Source: Haplosporangium gracile
Taxonomy: Eukaryota > Mortierellomycota > Mortierellomycetes > Mortierellales > Mortierellaceae
Reading direction: 5' to 3'
DNA: 57,557 bases
Assembly: GCA_015499985.1 (NCBI GenBank)
Contig: JAAAUF010000097.1
Location: 1-57,557, forward strand
The notes under the pieces were generated by a model, which saw only the letters and a list, made by a program, of their open reading frames with translations, was not told where the DNA came from and searched no databases. This document shows, in pieces, positions 11,397 through 21,300 of the stretch (position 1 is the first letter of the stretch; each line of letters begins with the position of its first letter). Position numbers and translations under genes: made by a program.

Positions 11397-13505
11397 CTAT
11401 TTTTTGTTGAGAGAAAAAAAAAAGACAAGAAAGTTACCTTTGTGCCAGACGAACTGCGTAGTCTGATTACTAAACTTTGTGCAGCAGGCTTGCAACTGCT
11501 TGCCCATCTTCTTGGGTCCACAAAAGAAGACCCCAATATCCGTATCCACATGATGACTCCGGATCCGTTCAAACTCGACATCCAGATTGGGTCGTCCAAA
11601 ACAAGTCCTCGCCCTTAATCCTGTCACCGTATCCTCAAACGCATCCTGATCGTTCAACATCAAGTTTCCGACTTCAGAATGTCGTAGTTTCCCAGTGAGG
11701 AAGGTGTGGATCTCAATGAACTGATTCAGGTCTTGGGATTCGAGGGCGAGAAGGAGGGATTGGAACCATTCGAATGAATCCTTGTCCCTGCAGATCCAGA
11801 AAAAGTACACTTTGTGGAGCTTTGTGGCGGCGGTTGGATAGTTAACTCTGTACCAGATGGATTTTAGGACGGAGGCGAAGGGGGTGACGCCTATGCCGGC
11901 GCCGACGAGGACAGTGACTTCGAATTTGAAGACGTCTTCTGAAGCTGCTCCGAAGGGACCGTCGATCATGATCCGGGGGAGGATGGTGATGAGACCGTTG
12001 CCCTTGTCGCCCATGGTTTCTTCCCATTCTGCCACGCCATCGACATCGCAGCCCAGCCGTCGTCCGAGCGCCTTTGTGAAATCGCCGACTACACGAATAT
12101 GTACGCTCAGGTAGTCTTCTTCGGGTGCATTGGTCAACGTGAAGGGATGCCACTGCCAAAGCGAGACTTCGGGACAGCACAAAAAGATGTACTGCCCCGC
12201 CAGGGCTCGACAGGACTCCTTCTTCATCTGAATCTCGACGACCTTGGATGGGTGGAGAATGACTCTGGAGATGGTAGTCTTTTGCATTCCGCGCCACTCC
12301 CGGAAGACTCGTTCAAGGAGATACATCGATCCACTGGCGACCCAGTACTTCCAGAAGCTGGCAATGTCTTTGCAGTGAGGTGGACGGTCGGGTGTGAGTA
12401 GACAAAATGCGCCATGGAAAGAGAAGAGACCAAAAAAGACCAGGAAAAGATGATGCCAGTACCAGAAGACTTCAAACTTTGCTTGACGGACCTTGGGAAG
12501 GGACGTGAAGACCATAACCAAAAGCACCAACAACATCAAATGACCCGTCAACCCGGGCCCGGACGCAAACATCAACCCCAAAAATGAAAACTTGTCCGGG
12601 TCCGTCCTTGACAACCTCCAGAAATTCACATAATGCGCAAAAGTATGGACCAGCGTAAAGAACACAATACTCCAGGCAATGGCCTTATGGAACGCCAATG
12701 CCTTATCAAAGGGGACTATCCTGTTCAAAGGAGTCGAGCGGAGCCAAGAGATGAGGGTTCGACAGACAGGAAAGAGGATCAGCCCGGAATCGACATGGAG
12801 GACGAGGGCGGCCCCGCGGGCCATGGGGAGGGTGACGCCAAGTTTTGAACGTGCGATCTCAAAATTGTCGGAGAAGTAGTAGTTGAAGAAGGAGAGGCCG
12901 AAGAGGCCGACGTGGACTAGGATCCAGAGTATTAGGAATATCCATCTGTTGCCTAATGTTTGTGTATAAAGAGAGAGGCGGATGTTTTGATCGGCGAAGG
13001 ATGGGATGGATTGGATGGTTAAAGTAGCAGATGAGAATGAAAACAAAAAAGAGAAGTTAAAAAAAGGCGGGTTAGAGGTGAGACATGGCCCAAGCGCCCC
13101 GCCATCAGCATATGTTTGTGTGTTGATCAACAGCAGAAGTTCCACGGCTGATGCGATGGTTCCTGAACACAGACAACGCATTTCACATTCAGAAACACAC
13201 AACCCCACAAAAAAGGCGCCATCAGAAACAAAAAAAAAATACCCTCCCGCCGAAGCAAACAAAAAACAAAAACACTCAAACATGCCTTCGTTGATCATCC
13301 AGATAGAGATGCGTTGGTGCCAAGAAATAGGAGCAAGATCGCCGTCTTCTTCACTATCCTTTGTATCTCGATCGCCTTTACGCCGTCGTCCTCCCAGGTC
13401 GTCGAGAGAGTGCAAGAGTCGGAGATCGGTTGCTGTCCCATCGGTGTATTGAGCCTGCTGCATTTGGTGCAGTTCTGTCCTGTCCCGTGCGTTTAGCCGT
13501 GGCAT
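11397..13505 (-). CDS. NADPH oxidase (NOX family, no EF-hand)
   Basis: Membrane flavocytochrome that passes electrons from NADPH through FAD and two hemes to O2, giving superoxide; fungal homologues act in cell differentiation. Exons read 13505-13286 and 12952-11397, giving 591 residues, normal for the family. The intron (13285-12953) starts GC and ends AG; joining restores the conserved INEG-NRWIFLILW. Heme ligands fit the gp91phox spacing: H162 and H176 (14 apart), H240 and H253 (13 apart). FAD site HPFTLT and NADPH site GAGIGVTPF are followed by FFCGPKKMGK. There is no EF-hand, so it is like fungal NoxA/NoxB and probably needs a NoxR/Rac complex. The end is uncertain: unspliced it reads HKGNF plus 10 residues; a 49-nt intron would instead give HKES and stop at 11327. 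A long CT-rich leader lies upstream. Confidence 0.9.
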   Translation of the reverse strand: MPRLNARDRTELHQMQQAQYTDGTATDLRLLHSLDDLGGRRRKGDRDTKDSEEDGDLAPISWHQRISIWMINEGMFECFCFLFASAGGYFFFVSDGAFFVGLCVSECEMRCLCSGTIASAVELLLLINTQTYADGGALGPCLTSNPPFFNFSFLFSFSSATLTIQSIPSFADQNIRLSLYTQTLGNRWIFLILWILVHVGLFGLSFFNYYFSDNFEIARSKLGVTLPMARGAALVLHVDSGLILFPVCRTLISWLRSTPLNRIVPFDKALAFHKAIAWSIVFFTLVHTFAHYVNFWRLSRTDPDKFSFLGLMFASGPGLTGHLMLLVLLVMVFTSLPKVRQAKFEVFWYWHHLFLVFFGLFSFHGAFCLLTPDRPPHCKDIASFWKYWVASGSMYLLERVFREWRGMQKTTISRVILHPSKVVEIQMKKESCRALAGQYIFLCCPEVSLWQWHPFTLTNAPEEDYLSVHIRVVGDFTKALGRRLGCDVDGVAEWEETMGDKGNGLITILPRIMIDGPFGAASEDVFKFEVTVLVGAGIGVTPFASVLKSIWYRVNYPTAATKLHKVYFFWICRDKDSFEWFQSLLLALESQDLNQFIEIHTFLTGKLRHSEVGNLMLNDQDAFEDTVTGLRARTCFGRPNLDVEFERIRSHHVDTDIGVFFCGPKKMGKQLQACCTKFSNQTTQFVWHKGNFLVFFFSLNKK
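12953..13285 (-). other. Non-canonical GC-AG intron of the NADPH oxidase gene
   Basis: The 5' border reads AACGAAG then GCATGT on the minus strand; the 3' border reads AACATTAG then GCAACAGATGG. No GT donor gives the conserved NOX start of helix I. The intron is 333 nt, a multiple of three, and has no in-frame stop. Confidence 0.75.
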
Positions 13506-13656
13506 TCCTGTTGGCGTAGTTTTTTTGTTCGCAAGGTGAATGGAAAGATTGATTGAGGTTGAGTTGATGGCTATGAGAAGAACATTCGTTATTGGTTATT
13601 TGTAGAAAGTAAAAAGACGCTGTGTGAGGTTGAATGCCGAGCGGATGAAAAGAAAA

Positions 13657-13685
13657 GGAAAGGAAAGGAAAGGAAAGGAAAGGAA
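13657..13685. repeat. (GGAAA)n pentanucleotide repeat
   Basis: About six tandem GGAAA units on the + strand, TTTCC-rich on the oxidase coding strand, about 150 nt upstream of its start codon. Confidence 0.85.
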
Positions 13686-14502
13686 TACAGAGGGAATCAA
13701 CAAAAACAACAAGTTTCATAAAAGGTGTGGGGAAGTAGGACAAGGCAAACAGCCGAACAGCTACTTGTGCGCCCGCAAAAAGAAAAAGAAAAAGAAATTG
13801 TCCCTGGAGATAAATTACTACTATCATATCGTGGTTGTTTGCGACGAAGGAAAAGAAGGAGAGGGGGGAAGGAGAAAAGAAGAGGGGGTGAGGGAGAGGC
13901 ACAGGAGTTTTTTTTTTCTTCTTTTTCGTCTGAACATCAAAAGACGGGGCCAACCGATTCCTTTCCTCTCTTTTTCGCCCTCACCCTTCACCCTTGATTA
14001 ATCGCAGGATGCAAGCAGCAAACTGTTGGCCTCTCTTTTCTCACTCTTACTCCAAAAAGTGAAAGAGACACCCCGCCCATCCATCCATTCATCCCTGTCT
14101 ATCTCGTGCACTCTCTCTCTGTCTCTCCCTCCTGTTTTCGATTCTCTTTTTTCTTTTTAATTTCTCCCTTCAATCGTCCGCATTCCTCCCCTTTCATTTT
14201 TCTTGCCCAGACTGAAAGGAAATATGTACGACTCCTGTTGTCCTTTCACTAAGAACAACCTCAAAGGAGCTGTTGACCCCCTCCCCCCCCCTCTCGCGTT
14301 TTAAGCTACCCAAAAAGAAAATTCAAAAAGCAAAGATAGAAAACGTATTTTAGTGAACGAAGGGATGGGATGTCTAGAATTTTGTTGGAAGAGTATGAGA
14401 AAAGAACAAGAGGGGTAGAAGAGAGGACAAGTTGACGTATTGGAATATATCATAGCATCGAAAAAAAACCAGCTTCGCTAGACTAGGCGAAAATGACTAC
14501 GG

Positions 14503-14535
14503 CCTTGGCTAAAAAAAAAAAAACACGCGCCAAGG
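14503..14535. repeat. Small inverted repeat with an A13 loop
   Basis: CCTTGGC at 14503-14509 is mirrored by GCCAAGG at 14529-14535, separated by 19 nt that include 13 A. It could form a 7-bp hairpin. No U-tract or partner gene is apparent. Confidence 0.4.
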
Positions 14536-17293
14536 TGCCCGTTTTCCTTAACGTGTACTAATGCTATCACGCGGAGAAAGGAAAAAGAGAAGACACACAT
14601 AGAGGTTGAGAGAGATAAAACCGAGAGTAGAAAACAAGTCGTGCCTAACGGCTATTTCCCGTTTTCCTAATCGAACGTGTGAGAGTTTTTTTTGTTTTTG
14701 TGATTCTGCAGGAGTGTGGTTTTTTATTTTTCCTGAGTGGATGGGATATTTGGGACACGGACATATACAGTGGGAAAATCACACAGTTATTTGCATAGTC
14801 CACGAAAGCAAACAAAGTGAGAGCATTTTTTTCTTGCTGGTAGAAAAAAAAAGACGAGATTGTAAGGGGAAGGGAGGAAGAAGAGATCAACCAGTCGGTG
14901 AAAAAAAAAAAAAAAAAGGGAATCAAGGAACTTTGATGGGATGGTGTGACCATGGATGACACAAAGGAACGAAATCTAGATGGCTGGTTTGTCGAGAGCA
15001 AGGACAAAATGTAAGCTACGCGAGAGAAGAAAGAAAGGTTGAACACGAGAGAGCATGAGCAAAAGCGCCAGTTTGTGATTGACAATGACAAGACAATAAG
15101 CATCTGGCCGCATGGTTGGCTGAAAAATGACCGAGGCCAATTTTATTCTTTGAGCTCATTTTTTTTCTTTTTCGTGTGGATGGCTGAATGTAGGTGAAAA
15201 ATGTTCTCCTTTTCATTGAGCATGAATGTTGGCTTTTGTGTTGGCGGGTTGTCAATGCTCGGTGAGGAATTGCTCATTAAAAAGGAGGATACGCGTAAAA
15301 AAAATGGAAAAAGCGAGGCGGAGCAGAACGAGGTTTGAAAAAAAAAAACGAGTAAAAAAGAGAGTGACCAAGGAGACAGAGACTGAGAAAGGAGCAGGGG
15401 GTCGATAACAACAAAAACGAAAAAGGACGCCGAAAGCAAGAAAGAAGATCTGACCATTTGGAGACAAGAGCATTCAATAACGAGGTACATATTCATCCTC
15501 CTCTTCCTCCTCTCCTACCCCTTTCCATAACCCATCGACATTTGACCATTGATGGACAATAAAGAACTCGATGGAGGTCTCTTTCTCTCTTTCTCTCTTC
15601 TCTTTGCTCTCGTTCTTTCCCTCTTTGGTTTTTTTTATTTCTTTTATTTTTATTTTTATTTTGGACTGCAAGTAGGTTGGTAGGTGTGTGTGCGTGCCTT
15701 GCCCTGCCTTGTCAGAGAGAAGAGCGACGATGCCAATAGTTTAAATTGTCAACGATGAACGAGCCTTTTCGTTCATTTTTCCTTCTTTGTGTAGACGACT
15801 AGATGAAAGTGCGCTTGAGCGGTTCAACCTATGGGCTCGTTCATCTTTGTCTGTCTGTTTTGTCTATCCCTCGCATCCTCATTTCCCTCAGAAAAAAAAG
15901 CTAATCCACAGTGAGCATTTGAGTTGTCAGCCTGTGCCCTCGTCTCGGTTGTCCCTTTTTTGTTGTTTATTTGTCGATGTGCAGTGGGTGTACTGTATGG
16001 GGGGAGGGGGGATAGAAGAGAAGAAGACGAAGGTAAGGTAGAAAGGACAAAAAGAAGGAAAGAAGGGGAGGAAGGGGAGGGGTGGGTGCACACGCTCGCT
16101 GAATGGCTCAATGGAGGTGTGTGTGTGTGGGTTCCCTTCGATTTCAACCATTTTTGATGTAAGCACACACACATTTTTGTTGCAAGCAAAAGTGGGTTAG
16201 TGTTCATGTTCAAGGAACGGTGTAGTCCCTCTGTCCCTCCTCCCCTTCCCTCTCCCGCCCTTTGTCTTGTCATTCCCCCCCACCCACCCAAGGTACACAC
16301 CCAGAGAACGATCGTCGTCCAATGGTCAATGGTTTCACACTTTCTCGTCTCTTTTGTTTTTCTTTTCTAATCCTCTCCCTCCCTCCTACTTCGCTCATTC
16401 CCACATTCACACACACCCCTCGACAACTTTTCATGTAATCGGTAAAACTGGCCGCCACTCTCCCTCACTCCCTTACTTCATTCCCTCTTCCATTCACCAC
16501 AGATAAAAGAACACAACAACCAACCGCGTCGAAAGATTCTTCACTCCCCATTCTTCTCATTCCTCGAATCGAATCAAACCGAAATCCATAAATCATCTCG
16601 GCCGATCAACCGCCTCTCACTTCTCACACTGGAACGCCCACTCCTTTCTAGAAAAAGGAGCGTCCTAGTCTCGAGACACGACCTCATATCACATACAGCC
16701 CTGTCCATTCCACCTAATCCTCCTCCTCGGCGCATTGCACGACTCGCTGTTGACAACGAGGGTACACCAACATTATCCTCTCCACGCTCAAACAACCGAC
16801 GCGACCAAACCATCAAACCACCCCTAGCCTATCTACATTGAACAAGCACGCTTCAATTGCTCCTCTCTCGTGTCCTACCCAATTCCACAGCGATCTCTTC
16901 CTTGGCATTCAATTACGATTGTATCCACGTTCACAATAAACATCTACACGCCCTTTTTCCTCCGTCTACCCTCTTCACCCTTTCACTCTTTCACTCTGCA
17001 GCCAATGGACCATGCTGTACCCACCCACGTACATCCATCCATCTCCACACTCAAACAACCCAATCCTTGTGTTGAAAGAAACGCAATCAAAAACAAAAAA
17101 GATCTCCTACCTGCACGTTCGCCACCCAGTCCTGAAACCACGTCTTTTTTTCTTTCCTTGCTTTGCCACACAAACCTCCAACAGCAATCCTGACACGCGC
17201 CATACTTTTTTTTTCTTCGTTCCACTCTCGTTAGAAGAGCGAGTCGCGCACCTTTTTATTTTTAAAACTCCACCATCAGCGCACGACTTCTCC

Positions 17294-17376
17294 ATGCACC
17301 TGGCTGCCGCGTTGATGCCCATGGATGCGATTGGCCTTGAACACTCCCAAGACAGCAGGGATCACTGCGTCTCGAG
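17294..17376 (+). CDS. Candidate first coding exon of the Ras GEF gene
   Basis: An ATG at 17294 opens a 27-codon run (MHLAAALMPMDAIGLEH...) ending at an AG followed by GTAATGTG. Joined to an acceptor at 18025-18026 (ACATAG), it enters the Ras GEF frame exactly in phase, giving VSSLPMSSE. The intron would be 650 nt, long for this window. Otherwise this is leader sequence and translation starts at 18034. Confidence 0.35.
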
Positions 17377-18033
17377 GTAATGTGTGTTTCCCTTCTCCCT
17401 GTTTTTTATTTTCAGCTATGCTTTGCTTGCTCGTGTACTTCCTTTCCCTTTGCGAGCGAGCAAAAAAAGAAACGTGAAAAAGGGTTGTCGAATAAAAAAA
17501 AAAAGAGCGCACAATCGTGTGTACCATCTGAGCAAATTGATTGAGGATGAGATGAGGCAGTGTGTTGTATGTCTCGATGTGTTTGATATGTGTTGCCCAG
17601 TACACATCGCCTTGTAAACTTACCATGGGATGTTTTCCCCTTCCTTCCTTCCTTTCCCCTTTTCTCGCATCACTTCTTATTGCCCTTCTTTATCCCACTC
17701 TCGGCCCTTTGTGTTCTGTTTGATATCACATTCTATTCCCACTGCGGGTTTCCCCTGCATTTCCTTTTTTTTTTTCTTCCTTTTGTTTCTTCTCGCTCCT
17801 CCTCTTCGTTCTCGTTCTCGTTCTCGGTCTTGTTCTCCTTCCCCTTCCTTTGCCTCCCCTCAACTTTGGTTGGCAACGATCCTGACTGACTCGACACACC
17901 CTGAAATCAAAAATTGGCGTGGTGTTATGTTGTCGTGCTTTACCTAACACACTTCTTTGCGTCGATGTTATTTTGGAAACCCTTGATTTCTTCTTGGGGG
18001 CAATAATAACCCTGAACCATACATAGTCTACCC

Positions 18034-18292
18034 ATGTCTTCGGAACCTTGGCCTGCAGTTCGAGTCGACACTAACAGCAGCAGCAGCAACAACAACGATA
18101 TTACACCGATCAACGCCAGCAGCAGCAATAACAGCAATATCATCACTGACAGCAAAAACATCAAGAACATCAACAACAAAGACGATACCTACTCTACTTC
18201 CGTCATGACCCTGAATGGATCCATTCTTCCCGTTGCCTCAGCCTCCCTCCTATTCCCTAGCACAACCCAATTCAGTCAACCACAACAATATC

Positions 18293-18338
<46 letters not shown>

Positions 18339-21300
18339 GCAACAACAACAACAGCAACAACAACAACAGCAACAACAACAAGAACAGTCCTCGACCTCGA
18401 ATACGAACATGAACACGCATGTACATGCAGGGTTTCCCGAGGACATGACAGGAGGCGAGTTTGTTGCAGCGCTTCATCCTCTTTCTTCTCTCTCTTCTCC
18501 TTCCCTCTCTCCTTCACTTTCTTCGTCTTCTGTTATCGCCACTTCGCCAGCATTGACCACCAGCACGACTATGGCTCCAACGCCCGCAGCAGTCACATCC
18601 CAAACGGATCCAAGACGCGATCCAGCCAATAATGAGCCCTTAGTGATCCGCCTCGACAAGGAATGGCAGCAAGTAGAAGAAGACGGAGCTGCAGCAGGAA
18701 TGGTCCAGGATAAAGATACTACCACATCGACATCGACACCATCGACAACAACAATGACGACAGCAACAGTGACAGAGTCAATACGACCTTTACTTTCAAC
18801 TGGAACGGGATCCGCTGTTCTTTCTATGCAATCACATGGGCCACAGACTGTCGTGGACGATGGCTTGATAGTTATCGGAGAGTATGCCAGCATCGAGGGG
18901 GGATCAACTGGGGACGACCAAAAAGACCCTACGAGGGATAGTTTTCAACCGACGACCGCATCTTCCTTCCACATCACCCAGAGTGCAGCCGTCATTGTCA
19001 ACAAGGAGCGTCTGGTCTCACAGTTGGAGATTGTGCCATCCAAATTAGATCTGCCAGCTAAGGACATCTCCCGCAAATCGTTTTCCTTGACACCCCTGCA
19101 GACCTCGCCTACCGCTTCCGTCGTCAAGAAATCCATTCCCGCAACCGTAATCCAAGCAGCGACAATAGACTCGGAGAACCCTTACTATTCCACTTCAATT
19201 GCTCCCGTCTCTGCCGCAACCTCGCCAAGATCCACTGTTCCCAATTCTACCCCTGGCTTTAACTTTCACTCTGGTTCTTCCTCTGAACGAGGTTCGTATC
19301 TTGGAATCGAATCGCCTTATCCATCACCGACACCAGCATCTTCTCCCATTGACTACTTTGCCGCCTCGTGGATCCTTCCCCCTATTCCCTCCTTTTCAGA
19401 AATGGGTCTCACGTTTGACAAGAGTCGATCCAGCAGCACCGGCAGTAATACCAAACGCGAAGCATCCGATAACGCCCTAGGTGGTCGTGGGAACGAGAGC
19501 ACATCAATGTCGTATCAACAAAACCACATCTCTCACATCACACACAAACCACATCGCTCAGGGACGGACCGACAGAGCGCCGGTACGAACAGAAGCGAAC
19601 AGAAGCAACAACAGCAACAGGAAATTGTTCCCGATTACGATCCTTCTGTCTTTGACCAGATTATATCGGATGAGAACGAGGCATACATCCTCTGGAGTAC
19701 AACACCCGAGTCTGGGACCGGGGGTGCAGCGGTCTTGGCTTCCATAATCGAGACCAGTCCAACGGTAACTCTTTCGAGGAACAACAGGTCAGGGGCCATC
19801 CTCTCGCCCTCTGCAAGCCAGCAATTTGCGCAGAGCATACCGACTCCCGACCCTTCTCCTTCATACGCGCCCTCAACGGTCAAACGATGGTCTGCAGGAG
19901 GGAGTAGTAAAACTAAAAATCAGGGGAGAGACTCGTTCGACAGCGACAGAGTGCGAGCCCAGACACCCACGGCCACAACACCAAGTCAGGAGACCTTCAC
20001 GGCCCAGTGCACTGCTCACGGTGGTGCATCCAATGCTGCCTTCTCGGGCTCAAGTCAACCATCTTCACCCGGTCCCGCGAAGCCTGCTGAAAGGATCAGC
20101 GGACCCATCTCTCCGGCCAAGCCCGCCTTTTCCGGTTCCTCCTCGTCCAAGGCGAGCGCTAAAAGCACGCCGGTCTCAAGACCTGCAACAAACAAGTCGA
20201 CTGCCAGCCAGGTGAGCCATGTGATCATGGCAGCGACTATCGAAAAACTGGTTGAGAAACTAACAAGCGATATCGGTAAGTAATCTCAGAGAGAAAATTG
20301 AGTGTGTAACAGCAACCCATGGCGTTTGTTATTATTGGAAAGCATGGACGGCGGGGAAAGGAAAAGGGGATGGAGGGACATGAGGCGGGATGTCATGTCT
20401 AATTTAAAAGAAGAACTGAACACAGTGCCCTGACTTTTTTTTTGTCCTTCTCTCTTTTTTTTTTTTTGTGCTTCATTGTTATGCATGAACCATGGCCCAT
20501 GTATCTTTTAGATTATACCTTCCTCACGGACTTCTTCCTCATCTATCGCCTGTTTATTTCTCCACCTGCCTTGCTTCGGCTCCTGATGGCCCGCTTTCAC
20601 TGGGCTCTGACCGAGGATACGCCTCAGAGACAGATTGTTCGAGTTCGGACCTTTGTTGTGCTTCGACATTGGCTATTGAATTACTTTGAGTACGACTTTA
20701 TGGGGTTCAGACTCCTGCGGCGCACATTGATCCAGAATCTAAAGCTGCTGATTACCCATCCAATTATCTGCTCAAGTGTTCGAGACCAGCGAATAGTTCA
20801 TGAGCTGAGGCGGCTCTTCCAGCTCAAGCGAAAGCAGTATAGCCACACCGCTGCCCAGCGTTCCCTCGAGGGATCAGCCGCTAGAAGGGAGTATTCAATC
20901 CACTCCGTGCAGCATGGTACGCACATAATCTCAAACTGCATTCATCTGTTACTATATACTTGCTTGTGGATCTTAAACATAGATAAAGTAATCTAATCAC
21001 GTCTTTCTTTTTTTGTTACTTATTGACATAGACAATGCCGAGCAAAACGGATCTGAACGGTCGGTGTTCGAGGAGCAAGTTTCTGGAGGCGAGTCAAGTG
21101 ACCAAGACTCTGAACTCTACTCAACTGATAGTCAGAACGAAGACGATATTCAGGATGACAACAACGACGATGACGTGGAGGATGAAGAAGAGGATGATGA
21201 TGAGGACGAAGAGGACGTGTACGAGGAGGTGTCCAGTTACGTAATCGACGAAGGATATTGTCAACGCGACCTGGCTACGTCCGACAACGACAAAGACGGC

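Larger units (their letters stand above)
13506..17293. other. Gene-poor region between divergent genes
   Basis: About 3.8 kb between the oxidase (-) and the Ras GEF (+). It contains alternating purine-rich (13620-13900, 14820-15440) and pyrimidine-rich (14080-14210, 15490-15660, 16220-16500) blocks, A and T runs, and no convincing exon. The first part is probably the oxidase leader/promoter and the last part that of the Ras GEF. Confidence 0.5.

Noticed and set aside
18215..18517. Poly-Asn and poly-Val/Leu frames
   Set aside because: They are alternative readings of the CAA repeat in the Ras GEF gene.
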